Shown: positions 7,896-15,862, counted from the first letter of the stretch. The stretch: DNA of 20,769 bases from JAXHUM01 sp034189325 (GCA_034189325.1 JAXHUM010000039.1:1-20769); one strand, 5' to 3'. A program made the numbers and translations. Notes: generated from the letters alone by a model not told the origin.

Positions 7896-9830
7896 ATGTG
7901 TGGTTTTGTTTGTTTTAAGTCACTAGATAGCTTCCAATCATTATATGGGGATCTGCCTGGGGCGGTCTCCTCTCTTGCCCATCGAGGCCCGGATGATTCG
8001 GGCCTTTTTTTTGATGAAAAGAGTGGGGTCGGATTGGGTCATCGCAGGTTATCAATCATCGATTTGACGGCCGCGGGCCGTCAGCCCATGACAAGCGAGG
8101 ACGGCAAGGTATCCATTGTCTATAATGGGGAGGTCTATAACTTCAAGGAGATCCGAAGCCGATTGGAAGGTCTTGGCCACAGCTTCTTCAGCAGTACGGA
8201 TACGGAGGTGGTGTTAAAGGCGTATATGGAATGGGGTAAGGATTGTCTTGACCATTTTGTGGGCATGTTCGCCTTCGTCATCTGGGACTCCGGAAAACAG
8301 ACGTTTTTTGCGGCCAGGGATCGCCTGGGCATCAAGCCCTTTTATTACTATTTTGATGGCAAGAACCTCATCTGCGCCTCTGAACTCAAGGCGATCATGG
8401 CCTTCAGATCTTTTCCGAGAAATATCGACTTCGAAGCGCTTCAACTCTTTTTCCACTATCAATATATTCCCGCGCCGAAAACGATTTTTCAAAATACCTA
8501 TAAGCTCCCACCAGGCCACTGCGGCCTTTTTGACGGGACGGACCTCGATGTCCGATCGTATTGGGAGATCCCGGAAGGGCCTGTTGGATCGAGTAATGCC
8601 CCGGACAATGAAAGGGATGCCCTCGACGAATTGGACCTATTATTGACCCGGGCCGTATCTGACCGTCTGATCAGTGATGTCCCTTTAGGCGCACTATTAA
8701 GCGGGGGGATTGATTCTTCCATGGTGGTCGCCCTGATGCAGAAGGTGAATTCAACGCCTGTTCGTACGTTCAGCATTGGATTTGATGTGGAGGGTTTTGA
8801 TGAGGCCCCCTGGGCCTCCCAAGTGGCAAGGCATCTGGGAACAGAGCACACGGAGCTTTACGTAGAGACAAAAGATGCGCTTGAAGTTGTTTCGAGGCTC
8901 CCCGAAATTTACGACGAACCCTTTGCGGATTCCTCGGCAATTCCTACGTATCTGGTCAGCCGTCTGGCCCGTTCAAATGTCACGGTGGCCTTATCCGGTG
9001 ATGGAGGAGATGAGCAATTTGCGGGATATACGAGGTATTGGGGCGCCAGGGACATGTGGGAACGGCTCCGGAAGGCCCCTTATGTGATACGACGATCAAT
9101 AGGGGAAGCGCTGAGAATCGTTCCCGCTCATTTCCTGGAGAGGGCCTATGCCGGAATATACCGGATCATCCCCAGAGTGCTCCAGGTGGCCAATTTCCCC
9201 GATAAATGGGAAAAGCTGACAAAGGCAATGGTTCAAGACAGTCTGACCGACATATACAGGGCAATGATATGTATCTGGAATCAAGACGAGATATTTGAAT
9301 TGACGGGAAAGGGACTACGAGGCAGTATATTCGAGGACACTCTTTTAAGGAGTGAAGGCCTGCCCATTCTTTCGCGTTTGATGCGGGTGGATCAAAAGAC
9401 CTACCTCCCCGACGACATGCTGACCAAGGTCGATCGGGCAAGCATGGCGGTTGGTTTTGAAGTGCGTGTCCCCCTCCTTGATCACAGGGTTCTCGAATAC
9501 AGTGCCGGAATGCCTGAGGGTCTCAAGTATCGAAACGGGGCGGGAAAATACATCCTGAGGAGACTTCTGGGCCGATATATTCCAAGGACCCTGTATGAGA
9601 GACCCAAGATGGGATTCGGCATTCCTTTGGGTTCATGGCTTCGAACAGATTTAAGGCAACTTCTGCTTGACCATCTCTCTCCCATGAGGCTGCGAGAGGA
9701 GGGGTTGTTCAATCATTCGAAAATAGAAAATGTTATAAAAGAGCATATGATCGGGAAGACCAACCACCAGCATCGCCTCTGGTCTCTGTTGATGTGGGAA
9801 ATGTGGCGGGATCGATGGCTGATCGGCTAA
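7896..9830 (+). CDS. asnB: Glutamine-hydrolysing asparagine synthase-like amidotransferase (AsnB family)
   Basis: A 644-residue protein with both AsnB domains. The N-terminal class II glutaminase domain begins with Met-Cys2 (MCGFVCF, Cys2 being the nucleophile after Met removal) and continues with HRGPDDSG and GHRRLSIIDL. The synthetase domain has the PPi-loop SGGIDSS at 269-275, an SGDGGDEQFAGY segment near 367-378 and a DDMLTKVDRASM stretch near 507-518 that includes the catalytic-face residues. Length fits the 600-650 residue AsnB group. In free-living bacteria this can make asparagine from aspartate, ATP and glutamine. Placed inside a polysaccharide cluster, it may instead amidate a uronic acid or other carboxyl group of the glycan, but substrate choice cannot be read from sequence. 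AAGGAG (7886-7891) precedes the ATG by a short 4-base spacer. Confidence 0.93.
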   Translation: MCGFVCFKSLDSFQSLYGDLPGAVSSLAHRGPDDSGLFFDEKSGVGLGHRRLSIIDLTAAGRQPMTSEDGKVSIVYNGEVYNFKEIRSRLEGLGHSFFSSTDTEVVLKAYMEWGKDCLDHFVGMFAFVIWDSGKQTFFAARDRLGIKPFYYYFDGKNLICASELKAIMAFRSFPRNIDFEALQLFFHYQYIPAPKTIFQNTYKLPPGHCGLFDGTDLDVRSYWEIPEGPVGSSNAPDNERDALDELDLLLTRAVSDRLISDVPLGALLSGGIDSSMVVALMQKVNSTPVRTFSIGFDVEGFDEAPWASQVARHLGTEHTELYVETKDALEVVSRLPEIYDEPFADSSAIPTYLVSRLARSNVTVALSGDGGDEQFAGYTRYWGARDMWERLRKAPYVIRRSIGEALRIVPAHFLERAYAGIYRIIPRVLQVANFPDKWEKLTKAMVQDSLTDIYRAMICIWNQDEIFELTGKGLRGSIFEDTLLRSEGLPILSRLMRVDQKTYLPDDMLTKVDRASMAVGFEVRVPLLDHRVLEYSAGMPEGLKYRNGAGKYILRRLLGRYIPRTLYERPKMGFGIPLGSWLRTDLRQLLLDHLSPMRLREEGLFNHSKIENVIKEHMIGKTNHQHRLWSLLMWEMWRDRWLIG

Positions 9831-9846
9831 GGTTCCCGGATTCGGT

Positions 9847-11007
9847 ATGAGAATTACACTCCATAAACAGATTATTCATGAGATATGGCCGATCTTCCTG
9901 GTCAGTGTGCTTGTCATGTCATTTATTGTCGTGGCAACCCAGTTGCTATCGATTATGGAATTGATTTTCAGCAGGGGGGTCAATGCCGGTTATCTGGTCC
10001 GGATGGTCCTGTATATCCTTCCCGATGTCCTCATGTTCGCTATGCCGGCCGCCGGTCTTGTGGCCGTTGTAGTGGGTTTTTTAAGGCTCTCCTCCGATAG
10101 CGAGATTATAGGATTGAAGTCTTGCGGCATCAGCCTCTATCAAATGACACCCCCGGTTCTAGTTCTCTCTTTTCTGGGGTTTCTAATATCATTCACTGTT
10201 GGGGTGGTAGGAGTCCCCTGGGGGAATAAGTCATTTAAGGATCTGGTATTCCAGATTGCTCAGTCCAAAGCGGATCTGGGGATTATCGAACGGGTTTTTT
10301 GTGAGCCCTTTGAAGACGTGGTTTTTTACGTTAAAGAATTCGCTCCAAAAGAAAGAACCATGAGCGAGGTCTTTGTTGTTGACAGGCGGGATCGGACCGT
10401 GACAAATACAATTGTCGCCCAAAAGGGGAAGATTTTCCTTCACCCTCAGGAGAAGTCAATCACGATCCAGTTTTTTGACGGTACGATGTTTGTCACTGAA
10501 AAGAAGTTGGAATCGGCCAGGACCATTCAATTTCAGACCTACGATCTGAATATCGGGTTGAAGGACATTATGGCCATTCTTTCCTCAAGGCAAAAGGCTC
10601 CTAAGGAGATGTGGGTGAATGAATTGCGAGAACATATCAAGAACCTGGCTCCGGGAGAAACCGCATACAATGAGGCGATGATCAAGCTCCTGGAGAAATG
10701 TTCGATCCCTCTGGCCGTATTGTTGATGGGTTTGATCGGAGTGCCTCTCGGATCACAATTAAGGACCAAGGGGCGCACAGCCGGAGTCGGGTTAAGTCTT
10801 ATGGTTTTTGTGATTTACTACCTTTTCTTTATGGCTGCCAGGACAATCTGTGAAACAGGAACCGTGTCACCCCTGATCGGGGTTTGGGTCCCTGACCTGT
10901 TTCTGCTCATCACGTCCCTGTATTTGTACAGACGGGTGGCAAATGAGCGTCCTGTTGGTTTTCTCCAGCTCCGTTTTTTCAGCCCCAAGAATTGGTCAAC
11001 GAGATGA
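9847..11007 (+). CDS. lptF: LPS export ABC permease LptF
   Basis: A 386-residue YjgP/YjgQ family permease. It shows three N-terminal transmembrane helices (about 13-37, 53-80 and 97-121), a periplasmic beta-jellyroll domain (about 125-270), and three C-terminal helices (about 280-300, 308-330 and 335-360). The stretch DSEIIGLKSCGIS near 87-99 is the cytoplasmic coupling region, where the helix meets the LptB ATPase. With LptG and LptB it extracts lipopolysaccharide from the outer leaflet of the inner membrane and passes it to LptC/LptA. It lies 16 bases after asnB and 7 bases before lptG, which supports co-transcription. LptF is preferred over LptG because of gene order and its pairing with the next gene; the assignment between paralogues is less certain than the family. 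Confidence 0.88.
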   Translation: MRITLHKQIIHEIWPIFLVSVLVMSFIVVATQLLSIMELIFSRGVNAGYLVRMVLYILPDVLMFAMPAAGLVAVVVGFLRLSSDSEIIGLKSCGISLYQMTPPVLVLSFLGFLISFTVGVVGVPWGNKSFKDLVFQIAQSKADLGIIERVFCEPFEDVVFYVKEFAPKERTMSEVFVVDRRDRTVTNTIVAQKGKIFLHPQEKSITIQFFDGTMFVTEKKLESARTIQFQTYDLNIGLKDIMAILSSRQKAPKEMWVNELREHIKNLAPGETAYNEAMIKLLEKCSIPLAVLLMGLIGVPLGSQLRTKGRTAGVGLSLMVFVIYYLFFMAARTICETGTVSPLIGVWVPDLFLLITSLYLYRRVANERPVGFLQLRFFSPKNWSTR

Positions 11008-11014
11008 TGGTTGT

Positions 11015-12091
11015 ATGGGCGTCTTAAGGGGATATATCTACAAGGAGTTCATGAAGCTCTTTTTTATATTTGAGGCCCTCTTCCTTTTGATCTATCTCCT
11101 TGTCGATTTTATCGAGAAAATCGACAATTTTGCCGAGGCCCAGGTCCCGACGGCCGAGATGATCGCCTTTTTTTATTTCAAGATACCGTTGATTATCATG
11201 CAAATGGTTCCCGTGGCGGTGATGTTATCCGTCATCGTCATGCTCTGTCAGATGAAGAAGAACAACGAGATTACCGCCATCAAATCTTGTGGAACCAGCA
11301 TCTTTGAGCTATCCCGACCAATTATTCAGCTCTCCATCTGTATGGCCATAATATCCTTCTTGTTCTCCGAGTTGGTCGTGTCGCAATGCAATGCGAGGAG
11401 CAATGAGATTTGGGACACCCAAGTGGAAAAAAGAGAAAAAAACAGGCTTTTTGTTCGGAAGCATATCTGGTACAAGGGCTCAAACGCAATCTATTGGATC
11501 AGACATTTCGATGCGTCGAAACAGGTTATGAAAGACATCTCCCTATGCTTCTTTGACGATTCCTTTCGTTTGATCAAAAAAATCGACGCAAAAAGGGGGC
11601 GCTGGTTAGGAAAGGAATGGGAGATTAGGGAGGGAATCATTCAAAGGGGTGTTAAAGGAGGAAGATTCGATGTTATGCATTTTGACAAGATCCGGCTCCA
11701 CCTGCCGGAACGCCCTGAGGCCTTTAATAAGATCGCAAAAAGACCGGAAGAGATGAGCTACTGGCAGTTGAGGCGCTATGCCGAGGCTATTCAGGCGGAA
11801 GGGTATGATGCTGCCGAGTATCTCGTGGATATGCACGTCAAGTTAGCCTTTCCTGCGATCAGCTTTGTCATGGCGCTGGTGGGGATTCCTATGGTCCTCA
11901 GGCTCACAAAGGGAGGGACTCCACTCGCCGTGACTTTTGGTATCGGGTTATGTTTTTTGTATTTGGTTCTCCTTGGTCTTTCCCGGTCACTTGGTCTTTC
12001 CGGTCTTCTACCACCCATGCTGTCGGCTTGGCTGGCGAATGGCGTTTTTTCCCTTTCAGGTATCTACGCGATGATGGGGGCTGAGTATTGA
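11015..12091 (+). CDS. lptG: LPS export ABC permease LptG
   Basis: A 358-residue partner of the preceding permease. The ATG at 11015 was chosen because it starts 7 bases after the lptF stop and gives the usual short cytoplasmic N-terminus (MGVLRGYIYKEF) before helix 1. The open frame extends back to 10943, but that would overlap lptF by 65 bases and add an unrelated tail. Three N-terminal helices are followed by the coupling segment KKNNEITAIKSCGTS near 78-92, a periplasmic jellyroll (about 125-255), a MSYWQLRRYAEAI segment near 247-259 typical of LptG, and three C-terminal helices with ISFVMALVGIPMVLRL. It acts with LptF and LptB in LPS transport. Its TGA stop shares a base with the next gene's ATG. 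Confidence 0.9.
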   Translation: MGVLRGYIYKEFMKLFFIFEALFLLIYLLVDFIEKIDNFAEAQVPTAEMIAFFYFKIPLIIMQMVPVAVMLSVIVMLCQMKKNNEITAIKSCGTSIFELSRPIIQLSICMAIISFLFSELVVSQCNARSNEIWDTQVEKREKNRLFVRKHIWYKGSNAIYWIRHFDASKQVMKDISLCFFDDSFRLIKKIDAKRGRWLGKEWEIREGIIQRGVKGGRFDVMHFDKIRLHLPERPEAFNKIAKRPEEMSYWQLRRYAEAIQAEGYDAAEYLVDMHVKLAFPAISFVMALVGIPMVLRLTKGGTPLAVTFGIGLCFLYLVLLGLSRSLGLSGLLPPMLSAWLANGVFSLSGIYAMMGAEY

Positions 12092-13929
12092 TGAATAGTA
12101 TCCCGCCATTTTATCACGTCATTTTTTTTGCTGGGGCCCTGGGCTTGGCCCTTATCCTGACACCCCTTGTAAAGAGGCTTGCCCTGGCTACGGGGCGGGT
12201 CGCGATTCCACGGGAGAACAGGTGGCACCGAAAGGAAACCGCCCTTCTGGGTGGTGTCAGTATATTTGCGGCCACCCTGACGACATGGATAACGGCGGCC
12301 CTGTTTGTCGGGTGGTCTTTCTACGGCAGCCCCTATCTTCCCATGATCCTTTGTAGTGCCGGGATCTTTGGATTAGGGCTGGCAGATGATATTCTTGATA
12401 TGGACCCTCAGCATAAGCTCGCGGGCCAGATTGTCATTGCCTCGGTGCTGGTCTTTTTTGGTTTCCAGCTTGGGTGGACCGGCTCCAAGACGCTCAATGT
12501 TTTTTTGTCGATTCTGTGGATTGTCGGGATAACCAACGCCTTTAACCTGCTGGATAATATGGACGGACTTTCAGCAGGAATCGCCTTTATCGGCGGGGCG
12601 TTCCTGATTGTTTGGCACTGGCAAAGCGCCCAGGATTCTGTTCAGTCTGCCGCCATATTGTTGTTCACGGCCTCTTATGTTGGGGCCCTTTTGGGGTTTC
12701 TGGTGTATAATTTTAACCCTGCCTCGATTTTCATGGGTGATGCTGGGAGCCTTTTCATCGGATTTGTTTTGGCCTGTCTCACTGCAAATGGAGGCCCTGA
12801 CCTTATTCAGGGTGGTAGCTTTGTCCACCTGGTTTCAGTCATAGCCGTTCCGATTCTGATCGTATTTATTCCCATATTGGACACAGGGTTTGTCAGCTTC
12901 ATGAGAAAGCTGTTTCGCCGTCGTATTTCTCAGGGAGGACAGGATCATTCATCTCACCGACTGGTGGCTATCGGTTTTTCAGAAAGAAAGGCTGTTTTAG
13001 TGCTTTATGGTTTTTCAGTCCTGTCTGGATTGGTGGCCCTTGCAGTCAACTATTTGGCTATCTGGACAAGCCTGTTGATCATTGTCTTTTTCCTCCTTTT
13101 TGTGCTCTTTTTCTGGATCTACCTGGCAAAGGTCAAGGTCTACCAGGAAGAATCCCTCCTTTCTGAAAACGCGCCCGGCCTTCTTACCCCCGTATTGGTG
13201 GAGATTACTTACAGGAGGCGGCTCTTTGAGGTTTTCCTGGACTTTGTTTTGATAACGGTGGCCTACTACACGGCATACCTGTTGCGGTTTGAGGGTGCTA
13301 TAGGCGATAATTTTCCTTTTTTTCTGAATTCATTACCGATTGTCATATCCAGTCAGATCCTATGGCTTTATCTGACAGGTGTCTATCAAGGTGTTTGGGA
13401 AAGCACGGGGCTCACCGATCTGATCGGATACATTAAGGGGGTGAGTGCTGGAACAGTAATGGCCATTCTTATCCTCCTTTTCATTTATCGGTTTGAGAGT
13501 TTTTCCAGGGCTGTCTTCGGCATCTATTGGGTGTTAATGTTGATTATGCTGTCTATGTCCCGGCTATCCTTCCGAATGGCAGATGAGGGATTTCTGAGAA
13601 GGAAACAAAAAGGAGTCCCGGCACTCATTTATGGGGCCGGAGCCGGCGGACTGATGACCCTCAGGGAAATAGAGAATAAAAAAGGCCTGGGCCTGGATCT
13701 TAAAGGTTTTATTGATGACAACCCGAGGATATATCGCCGGAAGATCAAAGGATATCCCATCCTCGGGGGTCATGACAAATTAGAGAAAATCATTGAGCAG
13801 CACAGTATCCAAAAAATAATCATCTCATTTCAGGACAGAGGCATTGAGAAAAAAAAGGAAATCAGGACCTTATGTCTCAGGATGGGCGCTGAAATCGAGG
13901 TAGTGAGGATGCGGGTCGTCATGGAGTAG
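12091..13929 (+). CDS. Fusion of WecA/MraY-type polyprenyl-phosphate sugar-1-P transferase with CapD/WbpM-type membrane and nucleotide-binding domain
   Basis: A 612-residue protein with two parts. Residues 1-345 are a multi-pass transferase that links a sugar-1-phosphate from a UDP-sugar to undecaprenyl phosphate, the first step of a lipid-linked glycan. All the family motifs are present: LADDILDMD (97-105), NAFNLLDNMDG (149-159), FMGDAGS (214-220) and HSSHR (286-290). Residues 375-612 match the N-terminal half of CapD/FlaA1/WbpM-type enzymes: four predicted helices beginning with AYYTAYLLRFEG, a LTGVYQGVWEST stretch, then a Rossmann-like domain with LIYGAGAGG (512-520) and GFIDDNP (539-545). 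The SDR dehydratase domain that normally follows is absent. The ATG shares a base with the lptG stop; a TTG one codon earlier is possible. The last domain may bind a nucleotide and regulate or localise the transferase; that is inference. Confidence 0.87.
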   Translation: MNSIPPFYHVIFFAGALGLALILTPLVKRLALATGRVAIPRENRWHRKETALLGGVSIFAATLTTWITAALFVGWSFYGSPYLPMILCSAGIFGLGLADDILDMDPQHKLAGQIVIASVLVFFGFQLGWTGSKTLNVFLSILWIVGITNAFNLLDNMDGLSAGIAFIGGAFLIVWHWQSAQDSVQSAAILLFTASYVGALLGFLVYNFNPASIFMGDAGSLFIGFVLACLTANGGPDLIQGGSFVHLVSVIAVPILIVFIPILDTGFVSFMRKLFRRRISQGGQDHSSHRLVAIGFSERKAVLVLYGFSVLSGLVALAVNYLAIWTSLLIIVFFLLFVLFFWIYLAKVKVYQEESLLSENAPGLLTPVLVEITYRRRLFEVFLDFVLITVAYYTAYLLRFEGAIGDNFPFFLNSLPIVISSQILWLYLTGVYQGVWESTGLTDLIGYIKGVSAGTVMAILILLFIYRFESFSRAVFGIYWVLMLIMLSMSRLSFRMADEGFLRRKQKGVPALIYGAGAGGLMTLREIENKKGLGLDLKGFIDDNPRIYRRKIKGYPILGGHDKLEKIIEQHSIQKIIISFQDRGIEKKKEIRTLCLRMGAEIEVVRMRVVME

Positions 13930-13948
13930 GATGTGTGTATTTGATATA

Positions 13949-14104
13949 TCTCAGAATAAGACCTTTGCAAAACGCCCCCTTTTGTCCAATTGCTGTGTCA
14001 GGTTCACATTTTAATCCTCGAAATATTCGATATATTCCTCCGGTTAAAATTTTCGCCTTCCTTGCACTTGAACAATATTGAGCATTTTTCAAAGGTCTCA
14101 GAAT
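13949..14104. repeat. Direct repeat flanking MITE copy 2 (putative target-site duplication)
   Basis: TCTCAGAAT occurs at 13949-13957 and again at 14096-14104, on either side of the second MITE-like element. The first three bases of the right copy overlap the element's TCT end, so the true duplication could be six (CAGAAT) to nine bases. It is the expected footprint of transposition into the spacer between the envelope operon and sat. Confidence 0.6.
13959..14098 (+). mobile_element. MITE-like element, copy 2 (no transposase)
   Basis: A 140 bp element about 94% identical by eye to the copy at 45-183 and in the same orientation. It has the same AGACCTTTGCAAAA left end and TTTTCAAAGGTCT right end. 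A short direct repeat flanks it. It lies 29 bases after the stop of the fusion transferase and ends 63 bases before the sat -35 box. No separate terminator was found after the envelope operon, so the element's imperfect long hairpin might stop or process that transcript; this is inference. Together the two copies bracket about 13.8 kb of envelope genes. Confidence 0.82.
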
Positions 14105-14161
14105 GATTATTTCTGTTATGAGTTCGTGACATCGGATTGTGAAAAAAATTACAATTACGCC

Positions 14162-14190
14162 TTGACATCACCAAAGAAATTGACAATAAT
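14162..14190 (+). promoter_or_regulatory. Sigma70-type promoter of sat
   Basis: A perfect -35 TTGACA (14162-14167), a 17-base spacer and AATAAT (14185-14190; five of six consensus positions) give a strong predicted promoter. Transcription would start near 14197, leaving an untranslated leader of about 75 bases before the sat ATG. Confidence 0.75.
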
Positions 14191-14273
14191 CCACGATTCA
14201 AAATTACTGTTTTTGGAGACAGCCCGACTGTCTATCATCAATTGAATTGGAAACCATTTTAAGGAGGAAAGCC

Positions 14274-15461
14274 ATGATAAAACCGCACGGATCAGAAACA
14301 CTGAATCCGCTCTATGTCCAGGACGAAGCAAAACGCGCTGAATTGGCCAAAGAGGCTGAAGGTCTCCCCTCAATTGTTGTCTGTTCAGCAGCGGCAGCCA
14401 ATGCCGTTATGTTGGGTGGCGGCTATTTTAACCCTCTTACCGGTTACATGAATGTGGCCGACGCCATGAGCGTTTCTGAAAAAATGCAGACCACCAGCGG
14501 CCTTTTCTGGCCCACACCTGTGCTGAATGTCGTCAAAGACGCATCAGCTATCAAAGGTGCCAAGAGAATCGCCCTTCGTGATCCCAATGTCGACGGCAAC
14601 CCGGTTCTTGCCATTCAAGATGTTGAATCTATTGAGGAAATCACAGAAGATCAGATGAAATTCATGACGGAAAAGATCTACGCCACCATGGACCTTGACC
14701 ATCCGGGTGTGAAGGCCTTCAATACAGCGGGAAATATCGCCATTGCTGGTCCTATTCAGGTGCTCAACTACTCCTATTTTGAAAAGGACTTTGCCGGGAC
14801 CTTTATGACGGCCTATGAGATTCGTGACGAAATGGCAAAACTGGGTTGGGAAAAGGTCGTGGCTTTCCAGACCCGTAATCCCATGCATTTGGCCCATGAA
14901 GAGCTGTGCCGCATGGCCTACAACGACGTCAAGGCAGACGGCATTTTGATCCATATGCTCCTGGGGAAACTGAAGGCTGGCGATATCCCGGCTGACGTCC
15001 GTGACAATTGTATCCGCAAGATGGTCGAAATCTATTTTGCGCCGAACACCGTACTGGTAACGGGCTATGGTTTTGATATGCTTTATGCTGGTCCAAAGGA
15101 AGCAGTGCTCCACGCCGTTTTTAGACAAAACACCGGATGTACCCATTTGATTGTCGGGAGGGATCATGCCGGCGTGGGTGATTATTACGGCCCATTTGAC
15201 GCTCAGACGATATTTGATGGTATTCCAGCTGGCACGCTTGAAATCGAAATTTACAGGGCCGACCATACGGCGTGGTCGAAAAAACTGAATAAGGTTGTCA
15301 TGATGCGCGATGTCCCCGACCATTCAAAAGAAGACTTTGTGCTCCTTTCCGGCACAAAAGTCCGTGAGATGTTGTCTCAAGGTATTGCGCCTCCGAAGGA
15401 ATTTTCTCGCCCGGAAGTCGCAAAAATACTGATGGAGTATTACCAGTCAACAAAGGGGTAA
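14274..15461 (+). CDS. sat: Sulfate adenylyltransferase (ATP sulfurylase), dissimilatory type
   Basis: A 395-residue ATP sulfurylase that makes APS and pyrophosphate from ATP and sulfate, the activating step of sulfate respiration. The catalytic motifs are intact: QTRNPMHLAHE (199-209), GRDHAG (295-300) and SGTKVR (359-364). The ATG at 14274 is chosen over an upstream TTG (14247) because AAGGAGG at 14261-14267 lies six bases before it. Many homologous Sat proteins have a zinc site of the form CKKC...CPH shortly before the SGT motif; here the equivalent stretch reads SKKL (335-338) ...VPDH, leaving only His350, so the metal site appears lost. There is no APS-kinase domain. The gene has its own promoter and terminator, so it can be expressed separately from aprBA. 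Confidence 0.96.
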   Translation: MIKPHGSETLNPLYVQDEAKRAELAKEAEGLPSIVVCSAAAANAVMLGGGYFNPLTGYMNVADAMSVSEKMQTTSGLFWPTPVLNVVKDASAIKGAKRIALRDPNVDGNPVLAIQDVESIEEITEDQMKFMTEKIYATMDLDHPGVKAFNTAGNIAIAGPIQVLNYSYFEKDFAGTFMTAYEIRDEMAKLGWEKVVAFQTRNPMHLAHEELCRMAYNDVKADGILIHMLLGKLKAGDIPADVRDNCIRKMVEIYFAPNTVLVTGYGFDMLYAGPKEAVLHAVFRQNTGCTHLIVGRDHAGVGDYYGPFDAQTIFDGIPAGTLEIEIYRADHTAWSKKLNKVVMMRDVPDHSKEDFVLLSGTKVREMLSQGIAPPKEFSRPEVAKILMEYYQSTKG

Positions 15462-15530
15462 GCTCATCAAACGAATTGTACCGGGGGTATACCATCGATT
15501 GGCCGTCGGCATGATTTTTCATCCAAATAG

Positions 15531-15562
15531 AATCCGCTCCTCAATGTGAGGAGTGGATTTTT
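15531..15562 (+). terminator. Intrinsic terminator of sat
   Basis: AATCCGCTCCTCA (15531-15543) pairs with TGAGGAGTGGATT (15547-15559), with one G-U pair and a three-base loop, and runs into TTTTT (15558-15562). It is 70 bases past the sat stop. Confidence 0.85.
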
Positions 15563-15656
15563 GACAAGAAACATAGAGGATTTCTTATCCCCTCTTTTTT
15601 TTTTGAAAGCGAGGCCTTTTTTTGTCCTGTTTTTGGATCTCCCTGTTTATTTTTTC

Positions 15657-15684
15657 TTGACACCCAGAAACATTGGTATATAAA
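15657..15684 (+). promoter_or_regulatory. Sigma70-type promoter of aprBA
   Basis: A perfect -35 TTGACA (15657-15662) is followed by a 16-base spacer and TATAAA (15679-15684; five of six consensus positions). Transcription should begin near 15691, about 170 bases before aprB. This fits separate, strong expression of the APS reductase genes. Confidence 0.75.
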
Positions 15685-15809
15685 GAGCTTTGTTCTAAAA
15701 TTCACAAACGGAACTAATGAGAAACCCATAGACGCCATTGGATTATTGAACATGAAAATTTACAGGTTTTAGTTTCAGAGGAAAGGGGGTGCGAAAAAAA
15801 CAACTTGTT

Positions 15810-15820
15810 ATTCTGAGAAT
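15810..15820. promoter_or_regulatory. Palindrome in the aprBA leader (possible operator)
   Basis: ATTCTGAGAAT is a perfect 11-base palindrome with a central G, located 42 bases before the aprB ATG and downstream of the predicted promoter. It could be a regulator site or a small RNA structure. Only one copy is seen, so function is speculative. Confidence 0.3.
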
Positions 15821-15862
15821 GTATTATAGGTAATCTAATTTGATAATTTAGGAGGTATTATA

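Larger units (their letters stand above)
15563..15862 (+). other. Intergenic region and long leader upstream of aprBA
   Basis: The 300 bases after the sat terminator hold no credible gene. They contain one strong promoter (15657-15684) and then a predicted leader of roughly 170 bases before aprB. The leader includes an 11 bp palindrome ATTCTGAGAAT at 15810-15820 and ends in the strong ribosome-binding site AGGAGG (15850-15855). No known riboswitch was recognised. Confidence 0.6.

Noticed and set aside
10943..11014. Longer start for lptG
   Set aside because: It would overlap lptF by 65 bases and add residues unlike the LptG N-terminus; the ATG at 11015 gives the normal form.
45..14098. Composite transposon formed by the two MITE-like copies
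   Set aside because: Neither copy encodes a transposase and no common duplication of target bases is seen at the outer ends, so a single moving unit is not supported; only the bracketing is reported.
14544..15323. 259-codon antisense reading frame inside sat
   Set aside because: It is a frame opposite a strongly conserved gene, resembles no known protein, and has no start signals; sat explains this stretch fully.
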